Below, piece after piece: positions 8,559 through 17,260 of a stretch of 64,000 nucleotides of DNA. The notes under the pieces were generated by a model. That model saw only the letters and a program-made list of their open reading frames with translations. It ran no database searches and was not told the DNA's origin. The position numbers and the translations under genes are program-made. The number at the start of each line of letters is the position of its first letter. The stretch's first letter is position 1. The DNA is from JAJPKK01 sp963781195 (GTDB taxonomy: Bacteria > Pseudomonadota > Alphaproteobacteria > Rhizobiales > Xanthobacteraceae): positions 62,001-126,000 of the forward strand of contig CAWAEZ010000009.1 of NCBI GenBank assembly GCA_963781195.1. Direction: 5' to 3'.

Positions 8559-9962
8559 ATGCGCCGCCGTGGTTTGAATTCGTTCACCGCACTCGTCGCG
8601 ACGGTGTTGCTGCTGGCCGCGTCGCCTGGATCGCAGGCGCAAACGACGGTCACCTATTTCGAGGGCGCGCGACTCCTCACCGGCGACGGCGTCGTCCTCG
8701 ATAACGCGGCGTTCATCGTCGCCAACGACCGGTTCGTCGGCGTCGGCCGCCGCGGCGAGCTGCCGGTGCCGCCCGGCGCGAAACGGGTGGATCTGTCCGG
8801 CAAAACGGTGATGCCGGCGCTCGTCGATGTCCACGTGCATATGGGGTATCGTGCGGGAACGAGCTTTTCCGCCGACAACTACACCCGCGAGAATCTGCTC
8901 GACGAGCTGGACCGCTTCGCGTTCTACGGCGTCGCGGCGGTGCTCGAGGCCGGCACGGCGCGCAGCGACCTGCCCTATCGGGTGCGGGCAGAGGCGCGCT
9001 CGGGGGCGCGCTATCTCACCGCAGGCCACGGCTTCGGTATGCCGGACGCCGGCCCCGGCGGCGCCATGGGCGGCAGCGCCTATGGCGTGACCACCGAGGA
9101 GGAAGCCCGCCGCGACGTGCGCGAACTCGCCGCCCACAAGCCCGACATGGTCAAGATCTGGGTCGACGACCGCAACGGCACGGTGGAGAAGCTCAAGCCG
9201 AATCTCTATCGCGCCATCATCGACGAGGCGCACAAGCACCATCTGCGGGTGATGGCGCATGTCTTCGCGCTCGACGACGTGAAGGACCTCGTGCGGGCGG
9301 GGATCGACGGCTTCGCCCACATGGTGCGCGACAAGGACGTCGACGACGAGCTCATCGCGCTGCTCAAGCAGCGGCCCGAGGTGTTCTTCGTCGAGACGCT
9401 GTGGGGCCAGCACCGCGCGCTCTACTCTGAAAAGCCCGCCTGGGTGGACGATCCCGGCTTGCGCCAGGCGTTCTCGGCGGCGGACATCAAGCAGCTGGCC
9501 GACGAGCTCACGCCCGACCCGAACGCCGATCCCAAGGCGGTCGCCCGCGCCCGCGCGCAGGGCGCGACCAACCTGCGCAACACCGCGAAGCTCTACGCGG
9601 CCGGCGTGCGGCTCGGTCTCGGCACCGACACCGGCGGCGTGACCGGCGGCCAGTATTTCGGCCTCGGCTCGCACGTGGAGCTGGAGTTTCTGGTGACCAA
9701 GGCCGGATTGACGCCGCTGCAGGCGATCATGCTGGGGACGCACACTGCCGCGGAAATCCTCGGTCTCGACGACCTCGGGATGATCGGCCCCGGAAAGAGT
9801 GCGGATTTCCTGGTGCTCGACGCCAATCCGCTCGACAACATCGCCAACACGCGCCGCATCGACAAGGTCTATCTGCGCGGCCAGGAATTTCCACGCGCGG
9901 CGCTGTCGGCGAAATGGCAGGGCCCCACACTCAAGCGAGGCCCTGTACTTCGCCTAGACTAG
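8559..9962 (+). CDS. Exported metal-dependent amidohydrolase
   Basis: 467 residues. The ATG at 8559 is favoured over one 15 bases upstream because AGGAGG lies seven bases before it. A signal peptide ends near SPGSQA (residue ~27). The amidohydrolase barrel shows the expected metal ligands: His92 and His94 (DVHVHMG), the Lys of DMVKIWVDD, His residues in RVMAHVF and GFAHMV, and Asp357 (LGTDTGG). This pattern fits binuclear imidazolonepropionase/prolidase-like exported amidohydrolases. The C-terminal segment (AEILGLDDLGMIGPGKSADFLVLDANPLDN) is typical. The natural substrate is unknown. Its stop codon lies within a 14-base palindrome. Confidence 0.88.
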   Translation: MRRRGLNSFTALVATVLLLAASPGSQAQTTVTYFEGARLLTGDGVVLDNAAFIVANDRFVGVGRRGELPVPPGAKRVDLSGKTVMPALVDVHVHMGYRAGTSFSADNYTRENLLDELDRFAFYGVAAVLEAGTARSDLPYRVRAEARSGARYLTAGHGFGMPDAGPGGAMGGSAYGVTTEEEARRDVRELAAHKPDMVKIWVDDRNGTVEKLKPNLYRAIIDEAHKHHLRVMAHVFALDDVKDLVRAGIDGFAHMVRDKDVDDELIALLKQRPEVFFVETLWGQHRALYSEKPAWVDDPGLRQAFSAADIKQLADELTPDPNADPKAVARARAQGATNLRNTAKLYAAGVRLGLGTDTGGVTGGQYFGLGSHVELEFLVTKAGLTPLQAIMLGTHTAAEILGLDDLGMIGPGKSADFLVLDANPLDNIANTRRIDKVYLRGQEFPRAALSAKWQGPTLKRGPVLRLD

Positions 9963-10003
9963 TCTAGCTTCGCATCCGGAGTGAGACGCTGCGCGGCTCA
10001 CTC
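9954..10003. terminator. Palindrome and hairpin between convergent genes
   Basis: Two symmetric elements fill the space between convergent stops. CTAGACTAGTCTAG (9954-9967) is a perfect 14-base palindrome that contains the TAG stop of the amidohydrolase gene and three CTAG tetramers, a word usually rare in bacteria. GAGTGAG/CTCACTC (9979-9985 and 9997-10003) forms a stem with an 11-base loop and overlaps the stop of the outer-membrane gene. Together they may act as a bidirectional terminator, although no T-run is present. Confidence 0.4.
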
Positions 10004-10853
10004 AGAAGAACAGGAACCCGGAGGGGAACTTGTAGTTCAGGCCGACCTTGACCTCGGAAATGTTGTGGTTGAACGTGGGCGAGACCGTCGCACCGGGGTT
10101 GGCTGCCAAGAACGCGGCCGGAGACGCGGTGAATGCGCCGCTGAGGTTTTCGACCTTGGAGCCGAAGTCCAGGTAGTTGTATTCGGCGTTCAGGAACCAA
10201 TTGTCATACAGGGCCCACTTGACCCCGGTTCCGACCGTCCAGCCGGTCACAGTATCGGTCGAAGTGGCGCCGAAAGCGAACGGGGTGCCGCCCGGCCCGC
10301 CAAAGGTTCCACCAACGCCCGAGATGCCGACGCCGTAGCTGTTGTGCGCCCACGCCACGCCGGCCTTGCCGTAAATCAGCAAACGGTCGCGCGCCATGCC
10401 GATCACGGTCGTGGAGGTCGCCGTCCATTGCGTTTTCACGCTGTAGGCTTCGTTTGCGAAGGGACCGCCGGCAGTAATGGCCGTCATCGATGTGGAACCG
10501 GAGCCGTTCATGCTGGTGCCGGACCAATCGAAATCGGCGCCGACCACCAGTTTTCCGATCTGGTACATCGCCCCGACCTGGGCACCGCCAATGAACGAGC
10601 TTGCAGTCGCCTTCGTGGGCGCGCTGGGGTTGTTCGTAGTGCTGATCAACAAACAGCAATTGGTCAGGACCGAGGCTTCACTCGGATCGGTGAACGTGGT
10701 GGACTCCCACCCGCCGCCGATATGTCCGCCGACATAGACACCCGACCAATCGTATCCCAACGGTGCCGGTGCCGCTTTCGCATAGAGATCGGCAGCTTGA
10801 GCGTGGCCGCCGATCAACAGCGCGACGCCGACGCTCAAAAGGAACCTATTCAT
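10002..10853 (-). CDS. OmpA-like outer-membrane beta-barrel protein
   Basis: 283 residues. A signal peptide (1-20, ending GGHAQA) is followed by ADLYAK and then YDWSGVYVGGHIGGGWE, the typical opening of rhizobial 'outer membrane protein/surface antigen' barrels. Alternating hydrophobic strands with aromatic girdles follow (TGWTVGTGVKWALYDNWFLNAEYNYLDFG). The chain ends in Phe (SGFLFF), the usual C-terminal signal for barrel insertion. It is a small structural or adhesion porin of the Omp25/Omp31 kind; the exact role is not readable. It stands alone with its own promoter region. Confidence 0.9.
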   Translation of the reverse strand: MNRFLLSVGVALLIGGHAQAADLYAKAAPAPLGYDWSGVYVGGHIGGGWESTTFTDPSEASVLTNCCLLISTTNNPSAPTKATASSFIGGAQVGAMYQIGKLVVGADFDWSGTSMNGSGSTSMTAITAGGPFANEAYSVKTQWTATSTTVIGMARDRLLIYGKAGVAWAHNSYGVGISGVGGTFGGPGGTPFAFGATSTDTVTGWTVGTGVKWALYDNWFLNAEYNYLDFGSKVENLSGAFTASPAAFLAANPGATVSPTFNHNISEVKVGLNYKFPSGFLFF

Positions 10854-11451
10854 GTAAACCCCCGTCCCGATTACCTGTCACCGAGACCTATCATGACGGA
10901 TGGTCAATCGCAGTCGCTAACCAGCAACAGATTCCGGAAATCGTTGCGCTGCGATGGTTTTTTTGAAATGTCCCGGCGAGTGTCGGCCGGCAGTGGAGGT
11001 GCTGGTTCGCGTCGGCGCCAAATTTCCGCGGTACGACAGCGCGACGAGGTATCAAGGTTGCTCATGCGGCAAGCTTCCGACGACGGACCGGTCTGCTCGA
11101 TGATGCGCCTCGATGACGTGCCTCGATGACCTGGCTGGCGGCGTGACGGCGGCCCGTTTTTCGGCCTCAAAAATGGGAGGGCAAGAACGCGCCGGCGCAG
11201 TGCGTTCGCTTTCGCATGCCTGCAAAAGCGTATAACTGTTCTACGCATGGAGCTGCCCGCGGAACGTGCCGAAGTCCGCTTCAGGCGAAAGGCAGCGAAC
11301 ATGCCGTCGGCAGGCGAGAGATTCAAAGCCTCGCTACATTTCATGCCGTACGCAGCCGCGTCGGCGTGTCTGCACCTGCTCATTCATGCACCACCACCTC
11401 CGAGGGTTTCCGCTCGCGGAGGTCAATGAATTATCGGAGAGGGAAAATTCT
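10854..11451. other. 598-base gap with no convincing gene
   Basis: This lies between the divergent outer-membrane gene and the SnoaL-like gene and must hold both promoters. Open frames of up to 159 codons exist on the minus strand, but they have no ribosome binding site, no domain and an Arg/Ser-rich composition expected of non-coding GC-rich DNA. I see no RNA gene or clear repeat. Confidence 0.5.
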
Positions 11452-11937
11452 ATGCTTCGACGCAACGTCCTTACCGCAACGATCGGGCTCGGCGCCATCT
11501 GCCTCTTTGCGGGCACCGGGGTGGGCCACGCCCAGCAATCCGAGATCGAAAAGGTCCAGGCCGGGATCGACGGCTTTCATGCGGCGATCAGCTCGCTCGA
11601 CATCAAGAAGATGGATGACGTGTGGGTCCACGAGCCGTATGCCGTGGTCGTCAATCCCCGGGACACGACCGTCACCGTCGGCTGGGATGCCATCCGAAAA
11701 AACTTCGACGACACGGTCTTCAAATTCTGGGCGGAGCTGAAGGTCGCGCCGACCAGCGCCCCGCAAATCCACATCAGCGGCACGACCGCCTGGGCCACGG
11801 GTCTCGCGGTCGCGGCCGGCAAGCCCAAGTCGGGCGCCGCACCCATCAGTTCCCCCACGTTCGAATCCGCGGTGCTGGAGAAGCGCGGCGACCGCTGGCT
11901 GATCGCGTCGTGGAGCGCGTGGCGCGTCCCTCAATAA
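11452..11937 (+). CDS. Exported SnoaL/NTF2-like protein
   Basis: 161 residues from the ATG at 11452, preceded by GGAGAGGG. A signal peptide covers about residues 1-25 (LRRNVLTATIGLGAICLF...GHAQ). The mature part is an NTF2/SnoaL-like alpha+beta cone: an N-terminal helix (EIEKVQAGIDGFHAAISSLDIKKMDDVW), 'TVGWDAIRKNF', and the final strands LEKRGDRWLIASWSAWR. The family ranges from ketosteroid-isomerase-type enzymes to ligand-binding proteins without catalysis. No catalytic pair can be assigned with confidence, so function is open. Monocistronic as far as can be seen. Confidence 0.82.
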   Translation: MLRRNVLTATIGLGAICLFAGTGVGHAQQSEIEKVQAGIDGFHAAISSLDIKKMDDVWVHEPYAVVVNPRDTTVTVGWDAIRKNFDDTVFKFWAELKVAPTSAPQIHISGTTAWATGLAVAAGKPKSGAAPISSPTFESAVLEKRGDRWLIASWSAWRVPQ

Positions 11938-12007
11938 AGGCGCGGAGCGGGTCGGTGCAGGGCGTGCGCCGACCCGTGCTGCATTTGGCGGGCCCGTCCG
12001 GCTAAGC

Positions 12008-13093
12008 TCACTTGAAGCTGGTCGATACGTCCGCGACCGGCTGCTGAGACGCCATCGGGATCACCCTGATCTTGCCGCCGGCGGCGGCAAGCGCGACCTT
12101 GAGATCGACGCTGCGGATCGACTGGTCGGCGAAGGTCCTGAACGACCATCGCAGGTTCTTGAGATCGGAGGCAGCGGTCCAGGTGGTGTACTCCGGAATC
12201 ACGGTTCCGTCCTCTTTGCCGCGGACCGAGCCGAACGGAATGTCGAAGTTGTTGAGGATATGAAACGCTTGCAAAACCGCCTGCGGCGCGGTGTCGGAGG
12301 CGATCGCCGACCTTGAATAGGCGGCGGCGCGCACGAAGCGCGACGGCGGCGTGAAGTCGCCGGGCAGCCCGTGCATTCCCGATCCCTCTCCGAACGCCGT
12401 GAACTTCACGCCGCCGACATCCAGCGGCGGCGCGTTGTTCGGCGACAGGTTGATGTAGTTGCGCAAATTGGTCATATGCCAGTCGAAGGTCGGCGAATTG
12501 GTCATCACGCCGAGCGGATTGTCGAACAGCTTGAGCTTCTTGTCGGTCGGTTCGATCACCACCGCGTGGCCGCTGCGGTCGTGGACGACGTAATGCACGG
12601 GCGGCACCCCCTTGATCAACGGCACCACGACCGGCACCACCGCGACCTTGTCGAAATTGGCCTTCACCTCGTCGACCGTGGCGAAATTTCCGAGCAGCCA
12701 GGCACCGTATTCGTGCGGCGCCAGCGCGCGCGCGGCATTCTCCGGCGTCGCGTCGGCGTAGCTCGCCGAGCCCGGAAAATAGAACAGGCCGACATAGAGC
12801 CCCTGGTCGTTGATGCCGTCGATGATGATGGTCATGTCGGCCCCGTTGGCGCCCGCCATACCGTGTTTCGTGGTGTAGCGAAGCCCGGTGCCGCCGTCGG
12901 GAAGCGATCCGGTCATGGCGGTGCCGGCGGGGATGACGAGCACGTTGGACTGGAGGTCGACGCCGAATTCCAAGGTGCGCGCCGCGACCACGCCGCCGTC
13001 CTTGGCGACCAGCTGGATTCCCGTGCAGGCCTGCGCCACCGGGGCGAACGCGATGGTGCCGGCCAGCGCCACGATCGAAAGGTTACGAAACAT
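12008..13093 (-). CDS. Exported choloylglycine-hydrolase-type (linear amide) Ntn hydrolase
   Basis: 361 residues, with AGGAG seven bases before the ATG at 13093. Signal peptide 1-22 (LAGTIAFAPVAQA). Cleavage would expose Cys23 (CTGIQLVAKDG), the N-terminal nucleophile of bile-salt hydrolase/penicillin V acylase enzymes. Further family features are ARTLEFG with the conserved Arg, NEG-like GINDQGLYVG, and GVMTNSPTFDWHMTNLRNY. Gram-negative exported members often cleave acyl-homoserine lactones or penicillin V rather than bile salts, so a role in quorum-signal breakdown or self-protection is possible but unproven. It is separated by 277 bases from the PQQ dehydrogenase gene upstream. Confidence 0.9.
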   Translation of the reverse strand: MFRNLSIVALAGTIAFAPVAQACTGIQLVAKDGGVVAARTLEFGVDLQSNVLVIPAGTAMTGSLPDGGTGLRYTTKHGMAGANGADMTIIIDGINDQGLYVGLFYFPGSASYADATPENAARALAPHEYGAWLLGNFATVDEVKANFDKVAVVPVVVPLIKGVPPVHYVVHDRSGHAVVIEPTDKKLKLFDNPLGVMTNSPTFDWHMTNLRNYINLSPNNAPPLDVGGVKFTAFGEGSGMHGLPGDFTPPSRFVRAAAYSRSAIASDTAPQAVLQAFHILNNFDIPFGSVRGKEDGTVIPEYTTWTAASDLKNLRWSFRTFADQSIRSVDLKVALAAAGGKIRVIPMASQQPVADVSTSFK

Positions 13094-13370
13094 GCGATGC
13101 TCCTGTGAACGGCCGGCGGCCAACCGAGGCCTTCCGGTCGGTGAACGATTCGCGCCCCGGCATTCCGGGAGCAGGCAAAGGAGCCTACCCGCTCTGTCTT
13201 GACGAACTTTGACTCACCGCGCGCCCGATCGCCGGCCGGCTTTCGCCTCGGCAAACGTGCCGTGTAAATCGCGTTAGACCGAGAACGAGTTCGACATAAA
13301 TTGGATCGGTTCCGGCGAAGATTCGCTCATCCCTTTCGGCCGTCCGAAGTTTGCCCAGGCTACGAAGCTC

Positions 13371-15092
13371 TCACAATCCGAACACGTAGAGGACCGTCGC
13401 ACTGTGCTGGTCCTTGAGTTCGGGCGTGGCGAGGAGCTTGGTCCGCGAGGTCGGGCTCGGCCCCGAGGCGATGGCCAGGTACTGCTTGCCGTTGACCTCG
13501 AACGTCATCGGCGGTGCACCGAATCCTGAACCGAGATTGATCTTCCACAGCGGATCGAGGGTGGTGTCGTCGAAGGCTTCGACGGTGCCGTCCATCAGGC
13601 CGACGAACACCAGGCCGCCGGCGGTGGTGAGCGCGCCGGAATAGTTCGGATACGGCAGGCGCACGTTCTTCTTGATCTCGAGGGTCGCGGGATCGACGGC
13701 GGTCAGCGTGCTTTCGTAGCGGCCGTCGATCTTGTAGCCGCCGCCGCTGCGCACGAACCAGCCTTCGCTCCGCTTCGCCCCGATCGACTTGTCGTTGGTC
13801 ACGAATTCGCAGGCGGTCAGCGCCGGGATGTAGAGCATCTGCGTCCGCGGGCTGTAGGACGACGGAAAGTAGTTGTTGCCGCCGGTCCGGTTCGGACAGA
13901 CCTTCTTGATCGGTTCCGCGGAGGTGGGGTCGGCCAGCCCCGAATAGGTCTGCACGTCCTTGGCGGGATCGTAGTCGAGCGGCTTTCCGGTCTTCTGATC
14001 GATGCCCTTGGTCCAGTTCACGTTGTCGACATAAGGCTTGGCGCCGACCATGGCGCCGTTGGCGCGCTCCATGGTGTAGACGAAGCCGTTGCGCGCCGAA
14101 TGGGTCACGAGCTTGCGCGGCTGCCCGTTGATGGTGCGTTCGATGAGGATGTGGGTGCCGACTTCGTCGAAATCCCACATGTCGCCGGGGGTGTACTGGA
14201 AGTACCAGTTCATCTTGCCGCTGTCGGGATCCCAGGAGACGACGCTGTTGGTGAACAGATTGTCGCCGGGCCGCGAGCGGGCGTCCATCATCGGAACCGG
14301 GTTGCCGACGCCCCACAGCGTCTGGTTGGTGTCCGGATCATAGGTGCCGGTGACCCACACGGCGCCGCCGCCGGTCTGCCAGGCGTTGGTCTTGTCCTTC
14401 CACGTCTCGCTGCCGGGTTCGCCGGGCGCCGGAATGGTGTACTTGCGCCACAGCAGCTTGCCGGTGGCGGCGTCGAGGGCCGCAATCCAGTCGCGCGCCC
14501 CGCTGTCGCCGCCGGAGGCGCCGATGACGATCTTGTCCTTGATGGGAAGCGGCGCGCCGGTGACGGTGATGCGCTCGGCATCCGAGACGTTGGTTTCCCA
14601 CACCACCTTGCCGGTGGCCTTGTCGGTGGCGATGACGCGGGCCGGCGTGCTCGCCGGCGAGATGACGAGATTGCCCCACAGGGCGGCGCCGCGGTTCGCC
14701 ACCGCTTTCTCCTGCTTGGGATCCATCTGCCAGACGATGCGTCCGACCTCTCCCGACGTGGCGTCGATCTTGTAGAGCACGCCCCAGGAGTCGGTCATGT
14801 AGAGAAACCCGTCCTCGGCGAGCGGCGTCGCCTCCAGGAATTCGGTGCCATGAGTGCCGCCGAGCGGAATGGCGTAGAGCAGCTTGAGGCTCCGGGCATT
14901 GTCCTTGTTGATGCGCGCCAGCGGCGAAAACCGCTGGCCGTCATACGAGCGGTGGTTCATCAGCCAGTTCTGCGGCTCCTTGTCGGGATTGAGGAGCCGT
15001 TCCGGGGTGACCTCGGCCGCCAGCACCGGCGCCGCCGCCAGCACGGTTCCAGCGAGCAGCGCATTCCGAATCCAACGATTGCGACCTGCCAT
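13371..15092 (-). CDS. PQQ-dependent alcohol dehydrogenase, lanthanide-type motif (copy 1)
   Basis: 573 residues, preceded by GGGAGGA. Signal peptide about 1-26 (APVLAA). The body is an eight-bladed quinoprotein propeller related to methanol/ethanol dehydrogenases, without a C-terminal cytochrome domain, so it should be a soluble periplasmic enzyme. The catalytic loop reads GDMWDFDEVG: Asp307 matches the catalytic Asp, and Asp309 occupies the position that is Asp in lanthanide-dependent XoxF/ExaF enzymes and Ala in calcium MxaF. The vicinal Cys-Cys pair of classic methanol dehydrogenases is absent (the region reads AVANRGAAL). The second copy lies 167 bases upstream on the same strand. No PQQ synthesis genes or xoxG/xoxJ partners are adjacent; the dihaem cytochrome at 53 kb is the nearest candidate acceptor. 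Confidence 0.9.
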   Translation of the reverse strand: MAGRNRWIRNALLAGTVLAAAPVLAAEVTPERLLNPDKEPQNWLMNHRSYDGQRFSPLARINKDNARSLKLLYAIPLGGTHGTEFLEATPLAEDGFLYMTDSWGVLYKIDATSGEVGRIVWQMDPKQEKAVANRGAALWGNLVISPASTPARVIATDKATGKVVWETNVSDAERITVTGAPLPIKDKIVIGASGGDSGARDWIAALDAATGKLLWRKYTIPAPGEPGSETWKDKTNAWQTGGGAVWVTGTYDPDTNQTLWGVGNPVPMMDARSRPGDNLFTNSVVSWDPDSGKMNWYFQYTPGDMWDFDEVGTHILIERTINGQPRKLVTHSARNGFVYTMERANGAMVGAKPYVDNVNWTKGIDQKTGKPLDYDPAKDVQTYSGLADPTSAEPIKKVCPNRTGGNNYFPSSYSPRTQMLYIPALTACEFVTNDKSIGAKRSEGWFVRSGGGYKIDGRYESTLTAVDPATLEIKKNVRLPYPNYSGALTTAGGLVFVGLMDGTVEAFDDTTLDPLWKINLGSGFGAPPMTFEVNGKQYLAIASGPSPTSRTKLLATPELKDQHSATVLYVFGL

Positions 15093-15173
15093 GGCATCCT
15101 CCCGTTTTGTTTTTTCGTTTCAGCGTTTGAAAGCGCGGCAGCAAGGCCGTCGCCCATTCAAATTTCACAGCAA

Positions 15174-15241
15174 GGGTGGGCAAAGCTTTGCGTGCCCACC
15201 AAAAGTCTCAACCCGGGCACGCTGCGCTTTGCGCACCCTAC
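15174..15241. repeat. Palindromic intergenic repeat between the PQQ genes
   Basis: GGTGGGCA (15175-15182) and TGCCCACC (15193-15200) form a perfect eight-base stem. A second, partly matching unit (GGGCACGCTGCGCTTTGCGCACCCTAC) follows to 15241. The 'GGTGGGCAAAGC...GCGTGCCCACC' wording is a well-known dispersed element in Bradyrhizobium-like genomes. It may shape mRNA ends between the two dehydrogenase genes. Confidence 0.6.
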
Positions 15242-15259
15242 AGTCCGGTCAGGGCCACA

Positions 15260-16978
15260 TCACAAGCCGAACACGTAAAGCACGAGCGCGTTGCGCTGGT
15301 CCTTGAGTTCGGGCGTGTTGGCGAGACGGCTACGCGCCACCGGGCTCGGGCCCGACACGATCGCGACATACTGCTTGCCGTTGACCTCGAACGTCATCGG
15401 CGGGGCGGAGAAGCCGGAGCCGACATTGATCTTCCATAGTTCGTCGAGGGTGGTGTCGTCGTAGGCGGCGACGGTGCCGTCGAGCAGCGCGTTGAACACC
15501 AGGCCGCCGCCGGTCGCGAGCGTTCCCGCATAATTGGGATAGCGCATCTGCACGACCTTCTTGACCTCGCCGGTCAGCGGATCGGCGGCGGTCAGGTTGC
15601 TTTCCCAGCGCTCCGTGGTCTGGCTCAGTCCGCCGTTCCAGCCGCGTTCCTTGCTGTGTTTCGCCGGATCGACGGTGACGGTCACGCAGGTCGTGAGGGC
15701 CGGGATGTACAGCAGCTTGGTTTTGGGACTGTAGGACGAAGGCCAGTAATTGTTGCCGCCGGCCTGGGACGGACAGACCTTCTTGGGCGGCGCGCCCGGG
15801 GTGAGATTGCCGACGCCGGCATAGGTCTGGATGTCCTTGCCCGGATCATAGTCGACCGGCTTGCCGGTCTTCTGGTCGATCCCCTTCGTCCAGTTGATAT
15901 TGTCCATATAGGGCTTGGCGAGCACCGTCTGGCCGTTGAAGCGGTCCATGGTGTAGAGGAAGCCGTTGCGCGCCGAATGGGTGATGAGCTTGCGCGGCTG
16001 CCCGGCGACGGTGCCGTCGATCAGGATGTGGGTGCCGACCTCGTCGAAGTCCCACATGTCGCCCGGCGTGAACTGGAAGTACCAGTTCATGTTGCCGGTG
16101 TCGGGATCATAGGAGACGGCGCTGTTGGTGTAGAGGTTGTCGCCCGGCCGGTAGGTCGGGTCGAACATCGGCACGGGATTGCCAGTGCCCCAGATGGTCT
16201 GGTTGGTGGCGGGATCGTAGGTGCCGGTCACCCACACGGCGCCGCCTCCGGTCTGCCAGGCATTGTTCTTGTCTTTCCACGTTTCGCTGCCGGGCTCGCC
16301 CGGTGCCGGCACGGTGTACTTCAGCCACAGCCGCTTGCCGGTCTTGGCGTCGACCGCGCCGATCCAGTCGCGCACACCCTGGTCGCCGTTGGCGGCGCCG
16401 ATGATGATCTTGTCCTTGATGGCGAGCGGCGCGGCCGTGAAGGTGACGTCCGGCGTGTCGGAGAACGAGGTTTCCCAGACGACCTTCCCGGTCTCCTTGT
16501 CGGTCGCGATGATGCGCGGCGAGTTGCCGAAACCGCCGGCGCCGGTGATGACGAGATTGCCCGACAGCGCCGCGCCGCGGGTGCGCATCTGGCGATCCTG
16601 CTTGGGGTCCATGCGCCAGACGATGCGGCCGATGTCGCCGGCGCGGGCGTCGATCTTGTAGAGCACGTTCCAGGAATCGGTGACGTAGAGGAAACCGTCC
16701 TCGGCGAGCGGGGTCGCGTTGGTGAACTCGTTGCCCGCGCCGCCGCCGAGCGCGACGGCATAGGCGAGCTTGAGCCCCTTGACGTTGCCCTTGTTGATGG
16801 TGTCGAGCGGGGAATAGCGCTGGCCGTCATAGGTGCGGTGGTTCATCAGCCAGTTCTGCGGCTCCTTGTCGGCATTGAGGAGCCGTTCCGGCGTGACCTC
16901 CGCCGCCAGCACCGGCGCCGCCGCGAGCATGCTGCCCGCCAGGAACGCAGTCCGAATCCAACGGTCGCGTCGCGCCAT
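15260..16978 (-). CDS. PQQ-dependent alcohol dehydrogenase, lanthanide-type motif (copy 2)
   Basis: 572 residues. Two ATGs are adjacent (16981 and 16978). The second is preferred because GGAGGA then has a four-base spacer, as in the sister gene, and the proteins line up (MARRDRW against MAGRNRW). It matches copy 1 along its whole length: signal peptide (APVLAA), EVTPERLLN-DKEPQNWLMNHR, RPGDNLYTNSAVSYDPDTG, and the loop GDMWDFDEVG with Asp310 (catalytic) and Asp312 (lanthanide-type). The vicinal Cys pair is again replaced (QMRTRGAAL). The two genes differ most around residues 90-170 and 430-470, near the active-site mouth and surface, so they may differ in substrate. Transcription probably starts upstream of this copy and can continue into copy 1. 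Confidence 0.9.
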   Translation of the reverse strand: MARRDRWIRTAFLAGSMLAAAPVLAAEVTPERLLNADKEPQNWLMNHRTYDGQRYSPLDTINKGNVKGLKLAYAVALGGGAGNEFTNATPLAEDGFLYVTDSWNVLYKIDARAGDIGRIVWRMDPKQDRQMRTRGAALSGNLVITGAGGFGNSPRIIATDKETGKVVWETSFSDTPDVTFTAAPLAIKDKIIIGAANGDQGVRDWIGAVDAKTGKRLWLKYTVPAPGEPGSETWKDKNNAWQTGGGAVWVTGTYDPATNQTIWGTGNPVPMFDPTYRPGDNLYTNSAVSYDPDTGNMNWYFQFTPGDMWDFDEVGTHILIDGTVAGQPRKLITHSARNGFLYTMDRFNGQTVLAKPYMDNINWTKGIDQKTGKPVDYDPGKDIQTYAGVGNLTPGAPPKKVCPSQAGGNNYWPSSYSPKTKLLYIPALTTCVTVTVDPAKHSKERGWNGGLSQTTERWESNLTAADPLTGEVKKVVQMRYPNYAGTLATGGGLVFNALLDGTVAAYDDTTLDELWKINVGSGFSAPPMTFEVNGKQYVAIVSGPSPVARSRLANTPELKDQRNALVLYVFGL

Positions 16979-17158
16979 CATGTCCTCCCATGGATTTATA
17001 GTTGTTGGACGGAGCGTACACCCGTCGCCGAGGCGGCGGAAGGTGCCTCGCGGCGTTGTCGATGTGGGTGCGGCGCGTACCGCAAGGTCACCGTTGCCGG
17101 AATCTGGCCTGGGAGGAGCCGCGCGCGGTCAATCCGTGGCGCCACGCCGGCGGAGAAT

Positions 17159-17208
17159 CCGGAATCCAGACTGTTCTCTAGGGCGGTGCGCGGTGACGTG
17201 GATTCCGG
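17159..17208. repeat. Inverted repeat upstream of copy 2 PQQ gene
   Basis: CCGGAATCCA (17159-17168) and TGGATTCCGG (17199-17208) form a perfect ten-base inverted repeat with a 30-base spacer. It lies about 180 bases upstream of the dehydrogenase start and 50 bases past the end of the receptor gene. It could be a dispersed repeat or an mRNA 3' structure for the receptor gene. Confidence 0.5.
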
Positions 17209-17260
17209 GTTCGCGCAGAAATGCGCGCCTCGGAATGCCGCAGAGCCGAAGCCTCGGGCG

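Noticed and set aside
10904..11383. A 159-codon minus-strand open frame in the gap after the porin gene
   Set aside because: Arg/Ser-rich composition, no ribosome binding site, no family; more likely non-coding.
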